A stretch of 6,950 nt of DNA from contig JAFQBQ010000146.1 in the NCBI GenBank assembly GCA_017416635.1, forward strand, positions 1 to 6,950, written 5' to 3'. This DNA comes from Alphaproteobacteria bacterium. Lineage in GTDB: Bacteria; Pseudomonadota; Alphaproteobacteria; UBA3830. Below, one piece after another: positions 1 to 5,783 of this stretch (its first letter is position 1; each line of letters begins with the position of its first letter). Below the pieces are notes generated by a model. The model was given only the letters and a program-made list of their open reading frames with translations. It did not search any database and was not told the DNA's origin. The translations under genes and the position numbers were made by a program.

Positions 1-935
1 GTATCCCTCATAACCTCAAAATGCAACTGAGGTTCCGTAACATCTCCTGTTTTTCCTACAGAGCCCAAACTCTGACCAGCTTTCAACTTTGCTCCTTGCT
101 TCGTCGAAATATTCTGCAAATTTGCATATGAAGAAATTGCTCCGTCTTTGTGCTTTACAACAACAACATTTCCAAAGGAATCATCCAAACCATTTCCTGC
201 ATATATAACTTCGCCGTCAGCGACTGACTTTACCGGAGTTCCCAGCGGAGCTTTTATATTAATACCGTCATTTGGAATTCCGTCTAGATCTGATTTAAAT
301 TTTGAAATGACTTTTCCTTCGACCGGACGAACTTTACCCGTCGAAGTTGCTGTCGTTGAACTTTTTACTTGCGAAGCTGTATCAGCAGCTTTTATCTCTC
401 CACCTTTTGCAGTTTGCGTAACTTTCGGAGACATCAATGAGTTTTCTTGTTCATTAAAACTTTGTCCTGTCGAGGCCGCTACAGCCTTATTCGAATCTTC
501 TTCCTTTTTCTTCGACTGATTCTGCGTATTTTGCATCATCCTATTGAATTTTTCATCCAATTCATCTGGAGCGTCGGCTTTTTGTGCCACTTCATTTTTC
601 GCGAGTTCTTCCTGAACTACAACTGGAGAATACAACACTTTTTCATTTTCAGGTTCGATATTAACCGGAGGTAATTTCAAAACTTGACCTTCATGAACCT
701 TATACGGAGCGGAAATATTGTTGGACGCAGCTAATTTCATCGGATCCAAATTAAATCTATTCGCAATATCGAACAAAGTCTCGTCTCGCTGAACAGTATA
801 AGTATTCACAGATTCCGCGGTTGCATATCCGCCGATATCTTCATCTAACTTCAACTCCAAAGGAGAAAGCGCCGTCCGCTGACACGCAGCCAGGACAGAA
901 AGCACTACTAAATTTAAAAATATATCCTTACGCAT
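1..935 (-). CDS. nlpD: NlpD-like lipoprotein: LysM plus degenerate LytM/M23 domain (3' end outside window)
   Basis: Probable outer-membrane lipoprotein that regulates septal murein hydrolases rather than cutting peptidoglycan itself. 311 codons are visible; the C-terminus runs off the left edge. Residues 1-18 form a lipoprotein signal with lipobox LAAC (Cys18). A single LysM domain (about 44-89, starting NTYTVQRDETLFDIA) should bind glycan. A charged, Gln/Ser/Thr-rich linker (90-200) leads to an M23/LytM fold (about 202-311; VADGEVIYAGN, VVVVKHKDG, LHFEV). The zinc and catalytic positions are largely lost: HxGxD reads N222-DGI-N226, YAHL reads YAN272L, and HLH reads Q303-L-H305. In E. coli, NlpD is likewise non-catalytic and activates the amidase AmiC; that role here is inference. 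The ATG overlaps the surE stop by 8 bases (ATGCGTAA), with AAGGAG at 949-954, so it is the third gene of the serS operon. A catalytic M23 peptidase is unlikely. Confidence 0.88.
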   Translation of the reverse strand, partial: MRKDIFLNLVVLSVLAACQRTALSPLELKLDEDIGGYATAESVNTYTVQRDETLFDIANRFNLDPMKLAASNNISAPYKVHEGQVLKLPPVNIEPENEKVLYSPVVVQEELAKNEVAQKADAPDELDEKFNRMMQNTQNQSKKKEEDSNKAVAASTGQSFNEQENSLMSPKVTQTAKGGEIKAADTASQVKSSTTATSTGKVRPVEGKVISKFKSDLDGIPNDGINIKAPLGTPVKSVADGEVIYAGNGLDDSFGNVVVVKHKDGAISSYANLQNISTKQGAKLKAGQSLGSVGKTGDVTEPQLHFEVMRD

Positions 936-1734
936 TTGTCTCAAACAACTCCTTTAATGCTGGTAAACATTCATTATATTCGTGGCGACTCTGCAAAGGA
1001 GTAATCGTAATGTACTTGCCATTTTCTAACAGATACACATCGGATTCTTCATTTTCTTTTTTCTTTTTTGCTTCGTACGTCGCCCTTAACCAATAATACG
1101 GATGGTCGACTGGATCCTTTTTTTCGAAAACATGCCAATCTATATCCAAATGACTTTGTCTTGCCGCCCTGATTCCTTTTACTTGCTCCAGCGGAACATC
1201 AGGAAAATTCACATTCATGCAAACATTTTCTGGCCAATCGAAAGACAAGAGCTTTTTAACGATTCCAAGAAGGAAGTAATCAATGACCGGAAATTTTTGC
1301 GGTGCGGTATCTCCGGTAAAATCCTGACTTACGGCAATTGACTTTATATTTTGCGAACCTGCAGCAAAAGTCGCCCCGACTGTACCGGATAATCCGATAA
1401 AATCTCCGATATTCGATCCGTGATTAATTCCTGATAAAATCAAATCAGGTTTTTTATCCTTCAAAATCTGTCCCAAAGCCAAAAACACGCAGTCTGCAGG
1501 AGTTCCTGACACTGCGAACTTTCTCGGAGAAATTTCTTTTACTCTCAATATATCATCGAAGGTTACAGAAAACCCTTTTCCGCTCTGTCCTACCTCGGGA
1601 GCGACCACCCAAACATCTGGAGTTATCGAATTCGCGATTTTTTCCAGAGCTTTTATCCCGCTTGCGTGGACACTATCATCGTTTGTGATCAGAATCCTCA
1701 TCTTCGATAAGTTCGATAAATTAGAATTAGCCAT
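928..1734 (-). CDS. surE: 5'/3'-nucleotidase SurE (survival protein)
   Basis: Cytoplasmic metal-dependent nucleoside-monophosphate phosphatase, 268 residues, close to the usual 250-260. Family signatures are in order: MRILITNDD at residues 12-20 (metal-binding Asp19 and Asp20; the following residue is Ser instead of the common Gly), VAPEVGQSG at 44-52 (Ser51 is the family's active-site Ser), VSGTPADCV at 75-83, and LSGINHGSNIG at 100-110 (Asn104 is the metal-site Asn). The chosen ATG gives an 11-residue extension before the usual MRIL start. It is preferred because GAGGAG (1745-1750) sits 10 bases upstream, whereas the internal ATG at 1701 has no Shine-Dalgarno sequence. The start overlaps the serS stop by 8 bases (ATGGCTAA), and the end overlaps nlpD the same way, so the three genes are probably translationally coupled. 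Many alphaproteobacteria carry pcm between surE and nlpD; it is absent here. Confidence 0.96.
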   Translation of the reverse strand: MANSNLSNLSKMRILITNDDSVHASGIKALEKIANSITPDVWVVAPEVGQSGKGFSVTFDDILRVKEISPRKFAVSGTPADCVFLALGQILKDKKPDLILSGINHGSNIGDFIGLSGTVGATFAAGSQNIKSIAVSQDFTGDTAPQKFPVIDYFLLGIVKKLLSFDWPENVCMNVNFPDVPLEQVKGIRAARQSHLDIDWHVFEKKDPVDHPYYWLRATYEAKKKKENEESDVYLLENGKYITITPLQSRHEYNECLPALKELFETNA

Positions 1735-2995
1735 GCGATTTTATCTCCTCAATTCCTCCCATATAAGGCACCAATGCCTTTGGAATTTTAATACTGCCAT
1801 CTTCTTGCTGATAATTCTCAAGAATCGCGACGATCGTTCGCCCAATTGCCAATCCCGAACCGTTCAGCGTAGAAACATACCCTTTTGAATCTTTTCCTTT
1901 ATAACGCGCCCCCATTCTGCGAGCCTGGAATTGTCCGCAAAGAGAGCAACTCGAAATTTCTCTGTATGTATCTTCACCAGGAAGCCAAACTTCCAAGTCA
2001 TAGGTTTTTCGCGCAGAAAATCCCATATCGCCCGTCGATAATAACATCACTCTGTACGGAAGTTCTAATTTTTGCAAAATCGTTTCAGCAACATCGGTCA
2101 TTCTTTCGAGTTCGACTTCCCCTTGATCAGGATGAACAATACTCACCAATTCCACCTTACTAAACTGATGATTTCTTATCATGCCTCGAGTATCTCTTCC
2201 CGCAGATCCCGCTTCTGATCGAAAACACGCCGAATATGCTGTAACCCGCATCGGCAATTTTTCAACGGGAACAACTTCCTCTCGAACCAAATTTGTAAGC
2301 GGAACTTCAGCTGTCGGAATTAACCATTTATTATCCGTTGTGCAGAATGAATCTTCTTTAAATTTCGGCAATTGACCTGTTCCGAACATAGATTCAGGCT
2401 TAACTAAAAACGGAACACTTATTTCTTCGTATCCGAACTCTCGATGACTATCCAACATAAAATCTTTGAGAGCGCGCTCCATTCTAGCGATAGCTCCCTT
2501 CAAAATCGTAAAACGACTTCCTGAAATCTTTGCTGCTGCCGCAAAATCAATCAATCCCAAATTTTCACCTAATTCGTAATGACGCTTAGGCTGAAACGAA
2601 AAAACACGAGGCTCCCCTACTCTACGAATGCAAACGTTTGCAGTCTCATCCTTTCCTACGGGAACATCTGCCAATGGAATATTCGGAAGAGTAGACAAAA
2701 TATCATTTAGTTGTGCATCTAATTTGGACGCGGTTTCTTCCGATTGCGAAATACTCAACTTAATATCCGAAGATTCTTTTTCTAATTCCGAAGTATCTTG
2801 CTGTTTTTGTTTCGCAGATGCGATCAATGATGCGATTTCGTTTCGTCTGGACTGCATCTGCTGTAATTTTGAAGTAACAGCTCTTTTTTCTTGATCAATT
2901 TTTAAAATCTCATCTGCTTTTGGGCTTAAATTTCTATTGCACAAAGCCGTATCAAAAAGCCCTGGATTTTCACTAATCCATTTTATGTCATGCAT
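1727..2995 (-). CDS. serS: Seryl-tRNA synthetase
   Basis: Charges tRNA-Ser (and tRNA-Sec where present) with serine in the cytoplasm. It has 422 residues, the normal length for a bacterial class II SerRS. The N-terminal arm (about 28-100) is a charged coiled coil rich in Gln, Lys and Glu that contacts the tRNA long variable arm. The catalytic domain follows, with TAEVPLTN (228-235), motif 2 at 255-282 (ACFRSEAGSAGRDTRG, Arg259, then RNHQFSKVE), EISSCSLCGQFQARRM (346-361), and motif 3 at 379-393 (GSGLAIGRTIVAILE, Arg386). All hallmark residues are intact. The ATG at 2995 has AAGGT six bases upstream and gives MHDIKWISENP, a typical alphaproteobacterial start. It heads the serS-surE-nlpD operon behind the promoter at 3026-3053. 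The tat genes that often precede serS in this class are not present. Confidence 0.98.
   Translation of the reverse strand: MHDIKWISENPGLFDTALCNRNLSPKADEILKIDQEKRAVTSKLQQMQSRRNEIASLIASAKQKQQDTSELEKESSDIKLSISQSEETASKLDAQLNDILSTLPNIPLADVPVGKDETANVCIRRVGEPRVFSFQPKRHYELGENLGLIDFAAAAKISGSRFTILKGAIARMERALKDFMLDSHREFGYEEISVPFLVKPESMFGTGQLPKFKEDSFCTTDNKWLIPTAEVPLTNLVREEVVPVEKLPMRVTAYSACFRSEAGSAGRDTRGMIRNHQFSKVELVSIVHPDQGEVELERMTDVAETILQKLELPYRVMLLSTGDMGFSARKTYDLEVWLPGEDTYREISSCSLCGQFQARRMGARYKGKDSKGYVSTLNGSGLAIGRTIVAILENYQQEDGSIKIPKALVPYMGGIEEIKSHG
1745..1750 (-). promoter_or_regulatory. surE ribosome binding site, decides the start
   Basis: GAGGAG (seen as ctcctc on the plus strand) lies 10 bases before the ATG at 1734, inside the 3' end of serS. 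A second purine-rich stretch, GGGAGGAATT, is just upstream. The alternative ATG at 1701, which would give the textbook MRILITNDD start, is preceded by TTATCGAACTTATCGAAG and has no such site. This supports the longer SurE. Confidence 0.75.
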
Positions 2996-3025
2996 AGCTA
3001 TACCTTAAACACATCATCCGCTTAG

Positions 3026-3053
3026 ATTATCACATTTTCGAGGGTAAGTACAA
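3026..3053 (-). promoter_or_regulatory. Candidate sigma70 promoter of the serS-surE-nlpD operon
   Basis: Read on the minus strand, TTGTAC (3048-3053) is followed by a 16-base spacer and an extended -10, TGT-GATAAT (-10 hexamer 3026-3031, TG at 3033-3034). Transcription would start near 3019, leaving a leader of about 25 bases before the serS ATG at 2995. It is the only good promoter pattern I see in the 83-base gap between the 96-residue gene and serS, though read-through from upstream is possible. Confidence 0.5.
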
Positions 3054-3078
3054 ATTATTAATAAAACGTTAATGCAGA

Positions 3079-3369
3079 TTAAGCTAAATAATCTGGCCCA
3101 ACATCTTGAAACGGAGAAACGATCAACTGAACGGCCTCTTCTTCATCATTGCAAGCATTCAGCACTCCATAATTAAAGAACCATCCCGCGCCCGCACACG
3201 CATCGATAATGCTCGGATAATCCAACATCTCGTTTTCCCGATCCACAACTGTTTCAAACTTTAAACTGCCAGCAACCTCTGTGGGCAAAGAAGACACCGC
3301 ACTCTTTTTATTAACAAAGAACTTCCACAAGAACAGCACCGCCGCAATCCCGCATAAAAATACAACCAT
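3079..3369 (-). CDS. Unrecognised 96-residue protein with one N-terminal membrane helix
   Basis: I do not recognise this family. Residues 2-19 form one hydrophobic segment (VVFLCGIAAVLFLWKFF), followed by a basic cluster (NKK, 20-22). There are no positive charges before the helix, so an N-out, C-in anchor fits better than a cleaved signal peptide. The remaining 74 residues are soluble and acidic (notably NDEEE at 74-78), with a hydrophobic centre around 53-70 and Cys at 58 and 73; the protein ends PDYLA. It is probably real: GAGGTG (3378-3383) sits 8 bases before the ATG, a plausible promoter lies upstream, and it ends cleanly in TAA on the same strand as serS. It occupies the place where tat genes often lie in alphaproteobacteria, but it resembles neither TatA nor TatB. 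Function unknown. Confidence 0.7.
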   Translation of the reverse strand: MVVFLCGIAAVLFLWKFFVNKKSAVSSLPTEVAGSLKFETVVDRENEMLDYPSIIDACAGAGWFFNYGVLNACNDEEEAVQLIVSPFQDVGPDYLA

Positions 3370-3395
3370 CGCAACAACACCTCGCCTACACTTCT

Positions 3396-3424
3396 ACTGT
3401 ACTCCTACAAAATTCACAAATCAA
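3396..3424 (-). promoter_or_regulatory. Candidate promoter of the 96-residue gene
   Basis: On the minus strand TTGATT (3419-3424) and TACAGT (3396-3401) are separated by 17 bases; each matches the sigma70 consensus at 4 of 6 positions. Transcription would begin near 3389, about 20 bases before the ATG at 3369. The -35 directly abuts the inverted repeat at 3425-3454, which makes regulation through that repeat plausible. Both boxes are imperfect, so this is tentative. Confidence 0.35.
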
Positions 3425-3454
3425 GATTTATGTCGAAAAAGCTCGATATAAATC
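3425..3454. promoter_or_regulatory. 12-bp-arm inverted repeat between divergent genes, possible operator
   Basis: GATTTATGTCGA (3425-3436) and TCGATATAAATC (3443-3454) are reverse complements except at one position, which would be a G-U pair in RNA; the spacer is AAAAGC. It lies in the 127-base spacer between the 96-residue gene (minus) and the transporter (plus), touching the minus-strand -35 candidate. A TATAAA (3447-3452) inside the right arm could be a plus-strand -10, but no good -35 accompanies it. A site for a dimeric regulator acting on both genes is the simplest reading. A terminator is unlikely because neither adjacent gene ends here. I do not recognise the motif. Confidence 0.5.
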
Positions 3455-3496
3455 GCAAAAAATGGTACAGTTTATCTATAAGGTAGAGAGGTTGGC

Positions 3497-4807
3497 ATGA
3501 ATTTTGATAGTATGCTGTGGGGAGTTCCGTTTTTCGGCATAATTCTTTCCATGTCTTTTCTTCCTTTGATTTTCCCTAAATTTTGGGAGAAATACTCCGG
3601 ATATGTCCCATTGGGTTGGACATTGCTGTATCTGGCAGCGATCGGATTTTCTTTCGGAATTGCCGAAGTCGGAAAGGCTTTCGCAAAACCTCTCATAGAT
3701 GACTACGTATCATTCATAGTTCAAATCGCGACATTATATATAGTGGCAGGTGGCATTTACATAGATTTTCCTTCAGGAAAAGGACCTGCGTTCAATACGA
3801 TTTTTTTGTTTTTTGGAGCTATCCTTGCTGGATGGATTGGAACAACAGGCGCGTCGATGTTGCTTATTAGACCATTCCTCCGTGTAAACACAAAGCGTCA
3901 GCACAAAGTTCATTTAATGATATTTTTCATTTTGTTAGTTGCTAACATCGGAGGCGCCGCGACTCCATTAGGTGATCCGCCTTTGTTCATCGGATTTCTT
4001 AAAGGAATCGATTTCTTCTGGTTCATAAGACATTTGTATCCGATTTTGTTCGGAACAATCGCAACTTTGTGTGCGATGTTTTACGCAATCGACACATATT
4101 TGTTTAAAAAAGAAACCGGACATTTCGATATATCTCAGGACGATGCTTCTTTTTCCATAAAAGGAATAAAGAATTTATTGCTGCTCATGTTGATACTGCT
4201 AGTAGTTATATTATGCCAGTTCCCAGAGAGATTTTCTTTATTTGGCGATGAATACCTATACTCGTCACTTATTAGGAACTGTCTTTTAATCGGAATCGCA
4301 GCATGTTCGATAAAAATTACTCACAAAAACATACGTGAAGCAAATGGATTTACATTGGCTCCAATAAGAGAAGTTGCTGAGTTTTTTATCGCTATGTTTG
4401 TTACAGTGTCACCACTTCTTGTAATTTTAGCTCAAGGAAAAGACGGCGCATTCGCTCCGATTTTTGAATGGATTGCTCCGAACGGCACATATTCTCTTAT
4501 AAAATGTTTCTGGGCAAGCGGATTACTTTCATCATTCTTAGATAACGCTCCAACGTTCTAGGTATTCTTCCATTTAACTTCCTGAAATGCTCAAGAATTA
4601 ATGACCGTAAAATCTGCGATCTTATCCACTTTCTCCATTTCGACGGTTTTCATGGGCGCATTAACATATATCGGAAACGCACCAAACTTAATGATTCGCT
4701 CGATTTCGGAATCTTATGGAATAAAGGTTCCTTCATTCTTGGGGTATATAAAGTGGTCTGCAGGAATTTTGATTCCGATATTTATAATCATCTCTGTGGT
4801 GCTTTAA
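3497..4807 (+). pseudogene. NhaD/CitMHS-like sodium:proton antiporter, interrupted by two in-frame stops
   Basis: Polytopic inner-membrane transporter of the ion-transporter superfamily, probably a Na+/H+ antiporter; a dicarboxylate or citrate carrier is the alternative. The frame runs 437 codons, near the usual family length, with about a dozen hydrophobic segments. The first signature, NIGGAATPLGDPP (150-162), resembles NhaD/ArsB-type pore motifs. The second half ends its first part at SSFLDNAPTF (345-354). There the frame meets TAG (4559-4561, codon 355), then TGA (4583-4585, codon 363). It continues unshifted through VKSAILST to MGALTYIGNAPNLM (386-399), a second family motif, and a last helix ending in TAA at 4805. 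From memory, relatives have Leu and Gly at the two stop positions (NAPTYLVFF..GG), so TTG to TAG and GGA to TGA are likely changes. Recent inactivation, read-through and sequencing error are all possible. The start at 3497 has AGAGAGGT (3485-3492) just upstream. Confidence 0.85.
4783..4788 (+). promoter_or_regulatory. Possible -10 of an internal rsmH promoter
   Basis: A perfect TATAAT lies in the last codons of the transporter remnant, 20 bases before the rsmH ATG. A transcript from it would start near 4795 with a leader of about 14 bases. No convincing -35 sits 16-18 bases upstream (the 17-base spacing gives GCAGGA), and such hexamers are common in AT-rich DNA. It is noted because rsmH has no other nearby promoter downstream of the interrupted gene. 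Confidence 0.25.
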
Positions 4808-4808
4808 A

Positions 4809-5678
4809 ATGATTGAACACATTCCTGTAATGCTCAATGAAGTTCTGCAATTTTTAGATCCGCAGGATAATAAAGTGTATTTTGATGGAACTTTTGGTGG
4901 CGGCGGATATACTCAAGCAATTTTAAACAAATCCGATTGCTCCGTTGTCGCATGCGATAGAGATGAACATGTTTTCCAATACGCAGATGAAATAAAGCAA
5001 AAATATGGAGATAAATTTCATTTTTCGCATTCTAAGTTCAGCGAAATAAAAAAAGTCATCAACAAATTTTCATATTCATCGGTCGATGGAATTGTTCTTG
5101 ATTTAGGAGTTTCAAATTTTCAGTTAGCAGACGCATCCAGAGGATTTTCTTTCAAATCCGCCGGAAATATCGATATGAGCATGGGACTATGTCACGAAAA
5201 TGCTTTTGATTTAATCCGCAGATGCACAGAAGAACAACTCGCGAATATAATATATGAATTCGGCGAAGAAAGATTTTCCAGAAGAATTGCGAAAAGAATC
5301 AAAGAAAATTTAAAGCAACTGAAAACCACCGAGGATTTAGCAAACGTCATTCGAGCTTGTGTAAGAAAGCAAGGAAAAATTGATCCAGCGACTAAAACTT
5401 TTCAGGCGTTACGAATTTATGTAAATAATGAATTGGACGAACTTCGCGCCGTGTTACAAGAGGCCGCGGATTTACTTAATCCCGGTGGAAGAATCGTTGT
5501 TGTGAGCTTTCATTCTTTAGAAGACCGTATTGTTAAATTATTTTTCAGAGAAATTTCTGACACGAATCCAAAATTTAAGATAGTTACAAAAAAACCGATA
5601 GTTCCAACTGAAAACGAAGTCGCGATCAATCCAAAGTCTCGCTCCGCAAAATTGCGCTGTTTAGAAAATGAAGCGTAA
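4809..5678 (+). CDS. rsmH: 16S rRNA (cytosine1402-N4)-methyltransferase RsmH (MraW)
   Basis: SAM-dependent enzyme that N4-methylates C1402 in the decoding centre of 16S rRNA. 289 residues, slightly short of the usual 300-315. Motifs run in family order: HIPVMLNEVL (4-13), the SAM loop GTFGGGGYT (27-35; Tyr where His is common), acidic Asp50, DLGVSNFQL (98-106), IDMSMG (121-126; Ser where Arg is usual in LDMRM), GEERFSRRIA (152-161), TFQALRIYVNNEL (197-209), VVSFHSLEDRIVK (231-243) and NPKSRSAKLR (274-283). The fold and catalytic region look intact. The ATG follows the transporter's stop by one base. Only a weak GGTG (4798-4801) precedes it, so translation may rely on coupling to the upstream frame. 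No mraZ lies before it, and no ftsL, ftsI or murE follows on this strand within the window, so it is outside its normal cluster. Confidence 0.96.
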   Translation: MIEHIPVMLNEVLQFLDPQDNKVYFDGTFGGGGYTQAILNKSDCSVVACDRDEHVFQYADEIKQKYGDKFHFSHSKFSEIKKVINKFSYSSVDGIVLDLGVSNFQLADASRGFSFKSAGNIDMSMGLCHENAFDLIRRCTEEQLANIIYEFGEERFSRRIAKRIKENLKQLKTTEDLANVIRACVRKQGKIDPATKTFQALRIYVNNELDELRAVLQEAADLLNPGGRIVVVSFHSLEDRIVKLFFREISDTNPKFKIVTKKPIVPTENEVAINPKSRSAKLRCLENEA

Positions 5679-5690
5679 CTTCGTAGTTAC
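5675..5690 (+). other. Small hairpin over the rsmH stop codon
   Basis: GTAACT (5675-5680) and AGTTAC (5685-5690) pair perfectly over a TCGT loop and enclose the TAA stop of rsmH. No run of T follows, so it is not a standard intrinsic terminator. It could protect the mRNA 3' end or be a chance palindrome. Confidence 0.3.
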
Positions 5691-5746
5691 AAGGAATAGA
5701 GAGAAGCCTCACTCCGATTTTAACGTTCATAAAGATTGCATTGTCA

Positions 5747-5783
5747 TTTCATCCCGCTCGATGAAAAGGGATTAGCTCCCTTT
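5747..5783. terminator. Two adjoining hairpins between convergent rsmH and the phosphoesterase gene
   Basis: Hairpin one is TTTCATC (5747-5753), loop CCGCTC, GATGAAA (5760-5766). Hairpin two is AAAGGGA (5765-5771), loop TTAGC, TCCCTTT (5777-5783). They share bases 5765-5766, so they cannot both form fully. On the minus strand hairpin two carries the phosphoesterase stop codon in its loop and ends in TCCCTTTT, a minimal intrinsic-terminator shape. On the plus strand it would stop rsmH transcripts only weakly, as no clear U-run follows. The rest of the 93-base spacer (5679-5771) shows no gene. Confidence 0.4.

Noticed and set aside
148..674. Plus-strand open frames opposite the left-edge gene
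   Set aside because: They lie antisense to the NlpD-like lipoprotein, whose minus-strand frame has a lipobox, a LysM domain and an M23 fold. No domain or good start was seen on the plus strand.
3069..3082. Hairpin TTAAT-CTGC-ATTAA followed by T-rich sequence after the 96-residue gene (minus strand)
   Set aside because: The stem is five A-T pairs only, too weak for an intrinsic terminator, and such repeats are expected by chance in AT-rich DNA.
3370..3496. tRNA or other structured RNA gene in the divergent spacer
   Set aside because: No cloverleaf, T-arm consensus or CCA end is visible; the only structure is the simple inverted repeat.
4559..4585. Genetic-code reassignment (TGA as Trp or TAG as an amino acid)
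   Set aside because: No other gene in the window contains in-frame TGA or TAG, and Trp is encoded by TGG in the places I checked (serS and the transporter). Both stop types would have to be recoded at once in only one gene.
4601..4807. The distal 68 codons as an independent small membrane-protein gene
   Set aside because: They are in the same frame as the upstream part and carry the expected C-terminal family motif (YIGNAPN), and ATG 4601 lacks a clear ribosome site. They are better read as the rest of the interrupted transporter; the TAATG overlap with a tiny ORF from 4587 looks accidental.
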